DNA from: Evansella caseinilytica
GTDB lineage: Bacteria > Bacillota > Bacilli > Bacillales > Salisediminibacteriaceae
DNA length: 64,000 nucleotides
Reading direction: 5' to 3'
Assembly (NCBI RefSeq): GCF_900107275.1
Contig: NZ_FNPI01000013.1
Location: forward strand, 90,752 to 154,751
Shown: in pieces, positions 38,311 through 47,196 of the stretch
Numbering within the stretch: the first letter of the stretch is position 1
How the letters are laid out: every line of letters starts with the position of its first letter
Notes under the pieces: model-generated
What the model was told of the DNA's origin: nothing
What the model saw: only the letters and a program-made list of their open reading frames with translations
Databases searched by the model: none
Position numbers and translations under genes: made by a program

Positions 38311-39078
38311 TTGATTGACCTTCATTGTCATTTACTGCCTGAAGTAGACGATGGCGCACAAACGATGACGGATATGCTGGCGATGGTTGAAAAAGCAAAA
38401 GAAGACGGGATTACAGCCATTGTTGCCACTCCGCATCATAATAACGGCCATTATCAAAATATAAAAGCAAACATTATTGATTGTGTTGAGAAAGTAAACG
38501 ACTATTTAACAGAAAACAATGTCGATTTTACCGTGTTACCGGGACAGGAATGCCGCATCACCGGCGAGCTGTTAACAGAATACGAGCAAGACGAAATCCT
38601 GACATTAAATCACAGCAAATATTTATTTATTGAATTGCCGTCTTCCAATGTACCAAAATACACATCCAAACTTCTATACGACCTTCAATTAAACGGTCTG
38701 ATTCCAGTCATTGTACATCCGGAGCGGAATCGCGAACTGATGGAGCATCCGGACAAACTGTACAGGCTGGTAGAGCAGGGCGCATTGACACAAATTACCG
38801 CAGCAAGTGTCATCGGCTTATTTGGCAAAAAAATCAAATCGTTCACAGACGAAATTATCGACGCAAACTTATCTCATTTTATCGCATCGGACGCCCATAA
38901 CGTAACGAACCGCAGCTTTCACTTACGGGCAGCATATGACCGAATCCAGCAGGAATTCAGTGAAGAGTTGGTTTATTTTTACTCAGAAAACGCAGAGTAT
39001 GTAATACGTGATGAATATATAATGAAAGAACATCCGGAACGTATCAGGCGGCGAAAAAAATTCTTTGGAATATTTTAA
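38311..39078 (+). CDS. ywqE: PHP-type tyrosine-protein phosphatase (YwqE/CpsB-like)
   Basis: Manganese-dependent PHP-family phosphatase that dephosphorylates the BY-kinase. 255 residues, starting at TTG after AAAGGGAGGAATCCAA. Metal-binding motifs are visible: IDLHCHLLPEVDDGA at the N-terminus, ATPHHNNGHY, GQECRI, VHPERNRE and ASDAHN. The order kinase adaptor, kinase, phosphatase is the same as ywqCDE of B. subtilis. Confidence 0.94.
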   Translation: MIDLHCHLLPEVDDGAQTMTDMLAMVEKAKEDGITAIVATPHHNNGHYQNIKANIIDCVEKVNDYLTENNVDFTVLPGQECRITGELLTEYEQDEILTLNHSKYLFIELPSSNVPKYTSKLLYDLQLNGLIPVIVHPERNRELMEHPDKLYRLVEQGALTQITAASVIGLFGKKIKSFTDEIIDANLSHFIASDAHNVTNRSFHLRAAYDRIQQEFSEELVYFYSENAEYVIRDEYIMKEHPERIRRRKKFFGIF

Positions 39079-39477
39079 TCTATTACCGTCAACATTGAAA
39101 GCGTGAGATCGAATACAGTATTGTTCAGCTGTTTACAGGTGATATCTCCTAACCTTTATCAATGGAGGTACTCGGCTGTGCTGTGGGAAAGCTGTCAGGC
39201 TTTCCTTAGGCGCCTTGTCGCCAGTGGTGCAGTGTGAGGATAGGTTAAATGCCTAATTTAATGTTATTTTCACATAAATTTACAAAATGAACCATAGGTC
39301 ATTTAACGAATATCCCTAGTGCATTTTTATTTTTTCGCAACTACTATTATAAGGCTTGGAAATACTATACACAAGAGGGTATAGCAAGATGTCGAAAAAT
39401 ATTGTCGTAAAGTTTTTTTGTTTTTATCGTGAATATGGTGTAATTTTAGGAGAGGTGATCTTTCTTTGATCACGGAA
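39079..39477. other. Leader region upstream of gtaB, first part
   Basis: A candidate SigA promoter (TTGTTT, 17 nt, TAATTT) lies at about 39420-39449, directly followed by a strong ribosome binding site (AGGAGAGGTGAT, 39449-39460) and TTG 39466. The frame starting there soon runs into the repeat element, so this may be the broken start of a lost gene. Confidence 0.35.
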
Positions 39478-39807
39478 ATAAAAGCTTCACCAAGCGGATG
39501 TTTCAAATGTGTTCAAAAACATAAAAACCGAACTTTTTGCACACACACTTATAGAGTCTGTTCAAAAAGGCAATGGTTCCGCACGATGCGCCCAATTCCA
39601 CCTAAATGCTGCCCACGTCCTATGGGCAACGGCCGAATGTCGCCATCCTGACTGCGAGAAAACCACTCACAGTCGGCCTGAAAAGAATGCATCGGCTCCA
39701 CTCATTGCTTCGTGTTTGTTCAAAAAGATAAAAGCCGATCTTTTTGAACAAACACTAATAATAAAATTTTTCTAATAAAATAAATGTCCTTTTGGTGAAG
39801 CTTTTAT
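39478..39807. repeat. Long-range inverted repeat around the element upstream of gtaB
   Basis: ATAAAAGCTTCACCAA (39478-39493) and its exact complement TTGGTGAAGCTTTTAT (39792-39807) enclose ~300 bp that contain a degenerate end-hairpin (about 39509-39549) and a complete MITE-like copy. The right arm ends 39 bp before the gtaB start. Confidence 0.7.
39553..39756 (-). mobile_element. MITE-like dispersed repeat, short copy
   Basis: On the plus strand it begins AGAGTCTGTTCAAAAAGGC and ends with the hairpin arm TCTTTTTGAACAAACACT. Only the outer modules remain (GGTTCCGCACGATGCGCCC, CCTATGGGCAACGGC, ATGCATCGGCTCCACTCATTG). The orientation is opposite to gtaB. Confidence 0.75.
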
Positions 39808-39845
39808 CATTTTATCCCTATAAAATTTCTTTAGGAGGCTGACTG

Positions 39846-40730
39846 ATGAAAAAAGTTAGAAAAGCGATTATTCCGGCGGCCGGACTCGGGACACGTTTTT
39901 TACCGGCAACAAAGGCGATGCCGAAAGAAATGCTGCCGATCGTAGATAAGCCGACGATTCAATATATTGTGGAAGAAGCTGTTGAATCAGGGATTGAAGA
40001 CATCATTATCGTCACCGGGAAAGGGAAGCGGGCGATTGAGGATCACTTCGACCATGCGTTTGAACTGGAGCAAAATTTGTTTGAGAAAGGAAAAACAGAT
40101 TTACTGGAAAAGGTACTCCATTCCACCAATATGGTCGATATTCATTACATCAGGCAGAAAGAGCCAAAAGGACTCGGCCATGCGGTATGGTGCGCCCGCA
40201 AGTTTATCGGCGACGAGCCGTTTGCTGTACTTCTTGGAGATGATATCGTGCAGGCGGAAAAGCCTTGCCTAAAGCAGCTGATTGAGCAATATGAAGAAAC
40301 ACTATCCTCCGTTATCGGCGTTCAAACGGTTCCGGATGAAGAAACACACCGTTACGGAATTGTTGATCCGCTTGAGCAGAGCGGAAGAAGGTATAATGTC
40401 AATACTTTTGTTGAAAAGCCGGATCCGGGTACAGCGCCATCCAACTTGGCAATTATGGGCCGTTACATATTGACACCGGAAATTTTCAGGTTTTTGGATA
40501 AGCAAGAAAAAGGGTCGGGAGGAGAAATTCAGTTAACGGACGCGATCCAGAAGTTAAATGAAATTCAGCGGGTATTCGCATATGATTTCGAAGGCACCCG
40601 CTATGATGTAGGAGAAAAAATGGGGTTTGTCAAAACGACTTTGGAATTCGCGCTTAAAAACAGTGAGTTGAGAGCGCAATTATTGCCATACCTTGAATCA
40701 CTTTTAGAGCAAAAGGAATTTAAAGCTTAA
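39846..40730 (+). CDS. gtaB: UTP-glucose-1-phosphate uridylyltransferase
   Basis: Makes UDP-glucose for polysaccharide, glycolipid and teichoic acid glucosylation. 294 residues, full length. The nucleotide-binding [20 protein letters not shown] at the N-terminus, [20 protein letters not shown], and the [19 protein letters not shown] segment are typical of GalU/GtaB. ATG follows TTTAGGAGGCTGACTG. Its position in a polysaccharide locus suggests supply of UDP-glucose or, after oxidation, UDP-glucuronate. Confidence 0.95.
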   Translation: MKKVRKAIIPAAGLGTRFLPATKAMPKEMLPIVDKPTIQYIVEEAVESGIEDIIIVTGKGKRAIEDHFDHAFELEQNLFEKGKTDLLEKVLHSTNMVDIHYIRQKEPKGLGHAVWCARKFIGDEPFAVLLGDDIVQAEKPCLKQLIEQYEETLSSVIGVQTVPDEETHRYGIVDPLEQSGRRYNVNTFVEKPDPGTAPSNLAIMGRYILTPEIFRFLDKQEKGSGGEIQLTDAIQKLNEIQRVFAYDFEGTRYDVGEKMGFVKTTLEFALKNSELRAQLLPYLESLLEQKEFKA

Positions 40731-40761
40731 AATATAAAGCATTAATTAAAAGGTGAATATA

Positions 40762-40901
40762 AGTGTGTGTTCAAAAAGGAGGACATAACAGCGGCAAGAA
40801 GATCGGGGCGCGGCAGGAGCGAGCAGCGCAGCGTACACAACACGTCCAACGCAACGATGAGATTCGCAGGCGCTGTTTCCCAGACTTTTTGAACATCCTC
40901 T
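40762..40901 (+). mobile_element. MITE-like element with the same ends but a different body
   Basis: Ends are AGTGTGTGTTCAAAAAG and ACTTTTTGAACATCCTCT, i.e. the terminal repeats of the main family, but the interior (GGAGGACATAACAGCGGC, GGGGCGCGGCAGGAGC, GCGCAGCGTACACAAC) is GC-rich and unrelated to it. ATA flanks both sides (40759-40761 and 40902-40904), a possible 3-bp duplication. Relatives lie at 14564 and 8985. Confidence 0.65.
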
Positions 40902-40994
40902 ATAAATTATTAGTGGGTTACGATCGATCATATGGCTGACACCGCCCTTTCAAGACAGTAGTCAAAGGACGAGGTGGATGAGCTTGTCGAATAG

Positions 40995-41041
40995 TGGTTG
41001 TTTCAAAAGGATACTTTTCTCCTTTTGGAACAACCATTTTT
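40995..41041 (+). terminator. Terminator-like hairpin
   Basis: TGGTTGTTTCAAAAGGA pairs with TCCTTTTGGAACAACCA (17 bp, one G-U) with an 8-nt loop and a following T run. It lies 52 bp before the next gene and could end gtaB transcription. Confidence 0.75.
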
Positions 41042-41092
41042 CAATTGGATTTTTAAAAAAAATTCCGATAAAAACGCAAAGGGGTGAGGCAG

Positions 41093-42904
41093 GTGAGCTA
41101 TCGATTACGTTTGTTACTATTAATGGCGGTTGATTCGTTCATTGTGTTATTTTCAATATTTATAAGTTACTGGTTATTAAATTCCACCGGCTCCATCATA
41201 TTTTCTATCATCACCATCAGCTCGATTTCACTTTTTATCAGTCACCATGTCTATGCACACCTGTTTAAATTGTATAAAAAAGTATGGGCGTATGCCAGCA
41301 TACAAGAGCTTTCGGCAATTTTTAAAGCAGTCAGCTTTTCTATCCTTACCGTTGGAATCATTCAATTGATTATCGTGCAACAAATCTACATACGAACGCT
41401 AATTGTTACATGGATATTGCATATTTTACTCATCGGTGCGTCAAGGTTTTCATGGAGGATTTATCGCGACTTAAAAATTAATATAAATCCGAACAAAAAA
41501 CGCACTTTGATCATCGGTGCAGGCGATGGCGGGTTATTCGTGGCCAGACAATTGATTAGCAGTGAAAAATCCGAGCTTGATCCAGTTGGTTTTATTGACG
41601 ATGATTTCTCAAAGCTGAATCTGGAGATATTGGGACGCCCCGTTTTGGGACAAGTTAAGGACTTGGCGAGAATTGTTGATGAGAAGAAAATTAAACATAT
41701 TATCATCGCCATCCCGTCGCTCAAAAAATTCGAATTAAACAATATATTCGCCATTGCATCGAAGACAAAAGCGAAAACACAAATTATGCCGTCAGTGGAA
41801 GATATTATTTCTGGTAAAGTTCATGTAAATGAAATACGCGATGTACAGGTTGAAGATTTACTCGGCCGCGATCCGGTTGAGCTTGATATTGAGGCTATTT
41901 CAGATAAATTAACGGAAAAAACGGTTTTGGTGACAGGAGCAGGCGGGTCGATCGGTTCGGAAATTTGCCGCCAGGTTTGCAGGTTTCATCCAAAACAAAT
42001 TATTTTATTGGGACACGGCGAAAACAGCATATACGACATTGAAATGGAACTAAAAAACACTTATTCAAACATACACATTGAACCGGAAATTGCCGATGTT
42101 CAAGATAAAGAACGGATGAAAATGGTCATGGAGAAATATCGACCGGATGTTGTGTACCATGCTGCAGCCCATAAACATGTCCCGCTTATGGAAAGAAACC
42201 CGCACGAGGCTGTGAAAAACAATGTGACAGGCACGAGAAATGTGGCGACTGCCGCTCACGAGGCGAATGTAAAAGTATTTGTCATGGTCTCCACAGATAA
42301 AGCTGTAAACCCGACAAGTGTTATGGGAGCAACGAAGCGAATCGCGGAAATGATTATTCAACATATGGACAAGATCAGCAAGACGAGATTTGTTGCTGTG
42401 AGATTCGGCAATGTACTCGGCAGTCGCGGCAGTGTTATTCCGCTGTTTAAAAAGCAAATTTTAGCCGGCGGACCGGTTACCGTTACGCACCCTCATATGA
42501 TTAGATATTTCATGACTATTCCGGAAGCCTCAAGATTAGTTCTTCAAGCTGGCGCTTTGGCAAAAGGCGGAGAGATTTTTGTGCTGGATATGGGAGAGCC
42601 GGTGAAAATTATCGATCTTGCCAAAAATTTAATTCGCCTGTCCGGATTTTCAGAAGAAGAAATTAAGATAGAATTCACTGGCATCAGACCGGGGGAGAAG
42701 CTGTTTGAAGAATTACTCGGTAAAGACGAAGTCCATGATGAGCAAATTTATCCGCAAATCTACCGTGGAAAAACCCCGCCGGTCAATATCAATGTAATCA
42801 TTGATTTGATCAATCGATGCCCAAGTTTACAAGTGGATGAATTAAGACAAGAAGTGCTGGATATTGCCCACTTCAGGGTCGACGAGCTGCATTATGTTGG
42901 CTGA
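41093..42904 (+). CDS. Membrane-bound nucleoside-diphosphate-sugar 4,6-dehydratase (EpsC/PglF type)
   Basis: Converts UDP-GlcNAc to a 4-keto-6-deoxy sugar, the entry to bacillosamine- or fucosamine-type residues. ~603 residues from GTG 41093 (AAAGGGG eight bases upstream; GTG 41084 is possible). Four N-terminal helices (about 6-28, 32-54, 80-96, 101-117), a CoA-binding-like Rossmann segment (LIIGAGDGG), then the SDR domain with TGAGGSIG at 281-288. The active site reads SVMGATK (409-415): Met replaces the usual Tyr, as is normal in this membrane class. First gene of the assembly cluster. Confidence 0.92.
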   Translation: MSYRLRLLLLMAVDSFIVLFSIFISYWLLNSTGSIIFSIITISSISLFISHHVYAHLFKLYKKVWAYASIQELSAIFKAVSFSILTVGIIQLIIVQQIYIRTLIVTWILHILLIGASRFSWRIYRDLKININPNKKRTLIIGAGDGGLFVARQLISSEKSELDPVGFIDDDFSKLNLEILGRPVLGQVKDLARIVDEKKIKHIIIAIPSLKKFELNNIFAIASKTKAKTQIMPSVEDIISGKVHVNEIRDVQVEDLLGRDPVELDIEAISDKLTEKTVLVTGAGGSIGSEICRQVCRFHPKQIILLGHGENSIYDIEMELKNTYSNIHIEPEIADVQDKERMKMVMEKYRPDVVYHAAAHKHVPLMERNPHEAVKNNVTGTRNVATAAHEANVKVFVMVSTDKAVNPTSVMGATKRIAEMIIQHMDKISKTRFVAVRFGNVLGSRGSVIPLFKKQILAGGPVTVTHPHMIRYFMTIPEASRLVLQAGALAKGGEIFVLDMGEPVKIIDLAKNLIRLSGFSEEEIKIEFTGIRPGEKLFEELLGKDEVHDEQIYPQIYRGKTPPVNINVIIDLINRCPSLQVDELRQEVLDIAHFRVDELHYVG

Positions 42905-43079
42905 GGCTGCGTTTCAAAGCAAAAAACGTTAATTTTGCAAAGGCTGTTTTCGTAAACTTTGTTGCTATTGGACCGTTTCATTGAACATCCTTTAACCCTA
43001 ATGGGCCCAATCTGGTTGATGGATGTTCAAAAGCTTCACGCTAAAGCGTGAAGGGGCTGTGTCCAAAGCCAAAACGATA

Positions 43080-43374
43080 AGAGTCTGTTCAAAAAGGCAA
43101 TGGTTCCGCACGATGCGCCCAATTCCGCTTAAGTACCACTCACGTCCTGTGAGTAACAGCGGAATGTCGTCATCCTGACTCTGAGAAAACCACTCACAGC
43201 CGGCCTGAAAAGATGCAGAGGCGTCTCTTCCTCTGCCAGTATTTCACTGGTGTTGATCCAAGTGCCATCGCGTGAGATGGCACAATGAGACAGTTCGCAG
43301 TTTCTCAGTGAAGAATCGCTCATTGCTACGTACTTGTTCAAAAAGATAAAAACCGATCTTTTTGAACAAGCACT
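43080..43374 (-). mobile_element. MITE-like dispersed repeat, long copy
   Basis: Plus-strand ends AGAGTCTGTTCAAAAAGGC and TCTTTTTGAACAAGCACT. Contains GCGGAATGTCGTCATCCTGA, GAGAAAACCACTCACAGCC, a GTGCCATCGC/GAGATGGCAC near-palindrome, and the end hairpin with AAAAACCG loop. It separates the dehydratase gene from the sugar transferase gene. Confidence 0.8.
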
Positions 43375-43581
43375 TTAAACTGGTTTTCTCGCCTTTTTTG
43401 ACAGCCTTTATCCAATGGAGCTGCTTAGTGTCACAAAGAAAAAAAGACTGCTTTATTGATGGAATTCACAATTAGCAGGTAACGAAGCAGTGCTTAGTAG
43501 ATTAGTAGTTGATTGGAAGAAAACGCTGGAATCCAATGAAGTACTAAACGACTAATTCACTTTCAAGGAGTGTATGTCTAT

Positions 43582-44205
43582 ATGTATCTTAAGGTTAAAA
43601 GAGTAATTGATATGATTCTTTCTTTTACAGGACTAATGATACTTTCGCCTGTATTTCTCCTGTTGATTGTTGGCATCAAACTAGATTCAAAAGGACCGGT
43701 GTTGTTCAAGCAAAAACGTGTCGGCATCAACAAAACATATTTTCATATTTTAAAGTTCCGTACGATGAGAATCGATACGCCGAAGGATACACCGACACAT
43801 CTGCTGGAAAACCCTGAACAGTATATTACAAAAATGGGGAAATTTCTAAGAAAAACTTCCCTTGATGAGCTGCCGCAAATTTGGAATATCTTTATCGGCC
43901 AGATGAGCATTATCGGGCCGCGGCCGGCGTTGTGGAATCAGTATGATCTCATTGCCGAACGGGACAAGTACGGAGCAAACAATGTTCCTCCTGGCCTTAC
44001 GGGTTGGGCGCAAATAAATGGCAGGGACGAGCTTCCAATTGAAGTAAAGGCGAAGCTGGATGGAGAGTATGTGCAAAAAATCGGCTTCATTATGGATGCT
44101 ATGTGCTTCTTCGGAACGATATTGTCGGTCATTAAGAGCGACGGTGTTGTTGAAGGTGGAACGGGTTCTAAACAACAAGAAAAGCGCACAAAGGAGACTG
44201 GCTAA
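43582..44205 (+). CDS. Initiating undecaprenyl-phosphate sugar transferase (PglC/EpsL type)
   Basis: Transfers the first sugar phosphate to the lipid carrier to begin repeat-unit synthesis. 207 residues from ATG 43582, with AAGGAG upstream; a GTG at 43570 overlaps the ribosome binding site. One N-terminal re-entrant helix (VIDMILSFTGLMILSPVF), then KQKRVGINKTYFHILKFRTM, LRKTSLDELPQIWNIFIGQM and IGPRPALWNQYD, diagnostic of monotopic polyprenyl-phosphate sugar transferases. Likely substrate is a product of the dehydratase gene upstream plus the SDR gene downstream. Confidence 0.93.
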   Translation: MYLKVKRVIDMILSFTGLMILSPVFLLLIVGIKLDSKGPVLFKQKRVGINKTYFHILKFRTMRIDTPKDTPTHLLENPEQYITKMGKFLRKTSLDELPQIWNIFIGQMSIIGPRPALWNQYDLIAERDKYGANNVPPGLTGWAQINGRDELPIEVKAKLDGEYVQKIGFIMDAMCFFGTILSVIKSDGVVEGGTGSKQQEKRTKETG

Positions 44206-44208
44206 AAA

Positions 44209-45081
44209 ATGAAAAAACTTTTACTAACGGGAAAAAGTAGTTATATAGCAAGTCAATTTGAAGCGTGGTTAGCCCAATCCACCGATGAGTATAAAGCAGA
44301 TAAGCTTAGCGTTCGAGATGATTTATGGAAAAGCATCGACTTTTCTACTTATGATACAATCGTCCATCTTGCAGGTATTGCCCACGTATCACGCGATCCA
44401 AATATGGAGGAACTGTATTACAAAGTCAATCGGGATTTGACGATTGAGCTTGCGAAAAAAGCTAAAGCCGAGGGTGTGCAGCAATTTATTTTTATGAGCA
44501 GCATCATAGTGTATGGTGATGGTAGTACAGACAAGAGAGTTATCGATAAGAATACCGTTCCAACGCCAAGCAATTTCTATGGAAACAGCAAGCTGGAAGC
44601 TGAAAAAGGACTGAATAAATTAGTTTGTGACAGTTTCAGGGTTGTGATTATTCGGCCACCGATGATTTATGGGAAAGGCTCTAAAGGAAACTATCCCAAG
44701 CTGGCAAAACTGGCGAGGAAGCTCCCTGTTTTTCCTGACATCGACAATCAAAGGAGCATGCTGCATATCGATAATTTATGTGAATTTATGAAGCTTATGG
44801 TCGATAATAACGAATCCGGACTCTTTTTTCCACAGAACAACGAGTATACAAAAACAAGCGAAATGGTTCGATTGATTGGTGAAGTGCATGGACATAAAAT
44901 AAGGTTAACGAAAATTTTTAACCTTTTCATCACGCCATTCATTGGAAAAGTCGAGCTTATAACCAAGGTATTTGGCAATTTGGTTTATGAGCAAGAGATG
45001 AGTGAGTATAAGGAAGATTATCTTGTGAATAGTTTTACTCAAAGTATACGCCGTACAGAGGATAAAGGTGGTTCAACATGA
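44209..45081 (+). CDS. NAD-dependent sugar epimerase/reductase
   Basis: Short-chain dehydrogenase-type nucleotide-sugar enzyme, 290 residues. A slightly atypical N-terminal dinucleotide motif (LTGKSSYIASQF), then IVHLAGIAHVS, FMSSIIVYGD and the catalytic YGNSK (Tyr-xxx-Lys). Similar proteins next to PglF-type dehydratases reduce the 4-keto group to give UDP-QuiNAc or UDP-FucNAc; that substrate is inferred from context. Three bases after the sugar transferase; overlaps the next gene by four bases. Confidence 0.85.
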   Translation: MKKLLLTGKSSYIASQFEAWLAQSTDEYKADKLSVRDDLWKSIDFSTYDTIVHLAGIAHVSRDPNMEELYYKVNRDLTIELAKKAKAEGVQQFIFMSSIIVYGDGSTDKRVIDKNTVPTPSNFYGNSKLEAEKGLNKLVCDSFRVVIIRPPMIYGKGSKGNYPKLAKLARKLPVFPDIDNQRSMLHIDNLCEFMKLMVDNNESGLFFPQNNEYTKTSEMVRLIGEVHGHKIRLTKIFNLFITPFIGKVELITKVFGNLVYEQEMSEYKEDYLVNSFTQSIRRTEDKGGST

Positions 45082-45893
45082 ATCCAGAAGTTACTGTTTT
45101 AATGAGTGTGTATAATGATAAAAAGTATTTATGCAAAAGTATAGAGAGTATCTTAAATCAAACATTTGAGAACTTTGAGTTCTTAATTATCGATGATGCA
45201 TCTACAGATGGAAGCAGGGAAATATTAGAAGGATATGCGAAAATTGATCCTCGAATAAAGCTAATCTGCAATAAGAACAACAAAGGACTGAGTTACAATT
45301 TAGCAGAAGGAACATCGTTAGCGAAAGCACCATGGATTGCACGGATGGATGCAGATGATATTTCAGTTAAAGACCGCCTTGCTATTCAGATGCAGTATGT
45401 GAAGGAGCATCCAGAGATCGATGTGCTTGGCAGTTATGTCATTGATATTGATGACGAGGAAAATGAACTTGAGGTTAGAAAAGTACCGATTACACATGAG
45501 AAGATTGCCAATTTAATATGGACTTGTCCTTTTATTCATCCTACTGTGTTATTTAAAAAAGCTTCGATCATAAAAGCAGGCTCATATGATCCAAAATTAA
45601 GACGGCGCCAAGATTATGATTTATGGTTTCGGTGCCTAGAAGCTAATCTCAAGCTTGGAAATATAGATAAACCATTACTCTACTACCGTTATACAGATGC
45701 TTATTACCAAAAGAACAACTTAAAAGTACAACTCCAACAAGCAAAAATGGGTTTTGCTGGTGCGAGGAGAGTTAAAGCTAAACCAATAGCTTATGTTGGA
45801 ATCACAGTTACCTTAATAAAAGGAATACTGCCTTATCACATAAGAAAACCAATAAGTAAGTTACTAAAACGGGTAGATCCGAGAAGGGCGTAG
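45078..45893 (+). CDS. Glycosyltransferase family 2
   Basis: GT-A fold glycosyltransferase of 271 residues. VTVLMSVYNDKKYLCKSIES and FLIIDDASTDGSREIL bind the nucleotide; the metal-binding DxD is in ARMDADDISVKDR. RRRQDYDLWFRCLE matches the later conserved acidic motif. Soluble, acting at the inner face of the membrane; the sugar is not predictable. ATGA overlap with the upstream gene. Confidence 0.92.
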   Translation: MNPEVTVLMSVYNDKKYLCKSIESILNQTFENFEFLIIDDASTDGSREILEGYAKIDPRIKLICNKNNKGLSYNLAEGTSLAKAPWIARMDADDISVKDRLAIQMQYVKEHPEIDVLGSYVIDIDDEENELEVRKVPITHEKIANLIWTCPFIHPTVLFKKASIIKAGSYDPKLRRRQDYDLWFRCLEANLKLGNIDKPLLYYRYTDAYYQKNNLKVQLQQAKMGFAGARRVKAKPIAYVGITVTLIKGILPYHIRKPISKLLKRVDPRRA

Positions 45894-45930
45894 ATTTTAA
45901 TGAGAAAGAATTTTTAGGAGGTCAAAAAGG

Positions 45931-47175
45931 TTGCTAAAGAAATTAGAAAGCAGTATTAATAACTCTTTGAAAAAAATGCCGATAATAAAAAAGATAGTTA
46001 AACGCTCTTATCAACTAGGTATGTACAGCATTTCAAAAAAGATTAAATATGAAGGTGAAATTAAAAGGATAACTCCTAAAGATGAGTACGAATATTTCTT
46101 TGGATATTATGATAAATCTCCCTGGGATGCAAATGATCGATATATGCTATGCCTGAGAGTTAAAAATACAACTAAATCTGTCGCCCCATTGGAACCAGCA
46201 GATATTATTTTAATCGATACACATAATAAAAACTCTTACAAAGTCATTACGCAGACAAGGACTTGGAATATCCAACAAGGTTGTATGGTTCAATGGTTGG
46301 GTCCAGAATTTAAAGAGCGGATTATTTATAACGATTATAGAAACGGATCATATTGCGCCATCATCTTAAACATTGTTACTAATGAGGAAACAATTATAAA
46401 CATGCCTGTGTACAGTGTTTGTGAAAATGGAAAATTTGCGTTGTCACTTGACTTCTCACGTTTACATAGACTTCGTAAAGGTTATGGTTATGCAAACCTT
46501 GCGGATTCTACAAAAGATGAAAAATGTCCAGAGAAGCCTTGTATCTGGCATATCAATTTAGAGACGGGAAGCATCACACCCTTATTGAAATATACAGATT
46601 TCGCTAGTTTTGAACCTAGGTCAGAAATGGTGGATGCAGAACATAAAGTTAATCACATAATGTTAAACCCTGCTGGTGATAGATTCATGGTCCTGCATCG
46701 ATGGTTAAAGGGCTCAAATAAGTATACAAGATTAGTAACAGTAAAATCTGATGGAACTGAAATGTATAATCTAAGTGATGATAATATGACCTCTCATTGT
46801 TACTGGAAAAATAACAGTGAAATACTAGCATATGCTAGGAAACAGGAAAAGGGAGATGGCTATTATCTAATGAAAGACAAAACAAAAGAATATATTAAGC
46901 TGTGGTCTGACCTTCTTAGTCCAGACGGTCACCCGAGCTATTCTCCAGATGGAAGTAAGGTTGTTACGGATACTTATCCAGATAGAGCAAGGGTTCAAAC
47001 CATATATCTTATTCAACAAGATAAAATAGATACGGTTGCTAGAGTTTTTGCGCCATTTAAATATGATAATGATGTTCGTTGTGACTTACACCCAAGGTGG
47101 AATCATAAAGGAGATAAAATTTGTTTTGATTCTGTTTTTGAAGGAAAAAGAGGTCTATATATAGTTGAAATTTAA
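45931..47175 (+). CDS. Beta-propeller-like protein of polysaccharide clusters
   Basis: 414 residues, starting at TTG after TTTAGGAGGTCAAAAAGG. No signal peptide. Repeated tryptophan- and aspartate-containing strands (YYDKSPWDANDRYMLC, NIQQGCMVQWLGPE, MLNPAGDRFMVLHRW, PSYSPDGSKVVTDTYPDR, HPRWNHKGDKICFDS) suggest a six- or seven-bladed propeller similar to the TolB/oligogalacturonate-lyase type. Such proteins are found among capsule genes, but their activity is uncertain; a sugar-binding or modifying role is inferred. Confidence 0.65.
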   Translation: MLKKLESSINNSLKKMPIIKKIVKRSYQLGMYSISKKIKYEGEIKRITPKDEYEYFFGYYDKSPWDANDRYMLCLRVKNTTKSVAPLEPADIILIDTHNKNSYKVITQTRTWNIQQGCMVQWLGPEFKERIIYNDYRNGSYCAIILNIVTNEETIINMPVYSVCENGKFALSLDFSRLHRLRKGYGYANLADSTKDEKCPEKPCIWHINLETGSITPLLKYTDFASFEPRSEMVDAEHKVNHIMLNPAGDRFMVLHRWLKGSNKYTRLVTVKSDGTEMYNLSDDNMTSHCYWKNNSEILAYARKQEKGDGYYLMKDKTKEYIKLWSDLLSPDGHPSYSPDGSKVVTDTYPDRARVQTIYLIQQDKIDTVARVFAPFKYDNDVRCDLHPRWNHKGDKICFDSVFEGKRGLYIVEI

Positions 47176-47196
47176 CAAAAAAAGAGGTTTATATGT

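Noticed and set aside
39509..39775. Open frames across the repeat copies (also 17232-17414, 5440-5742, 58132-58465), with recurring phrases such as KGNGSARCAQFH
   Set aside because: They are translations of the non-coding repeats in various frames and strands, have no proper ribosome binding site, and recur only because the DNA is repeated.
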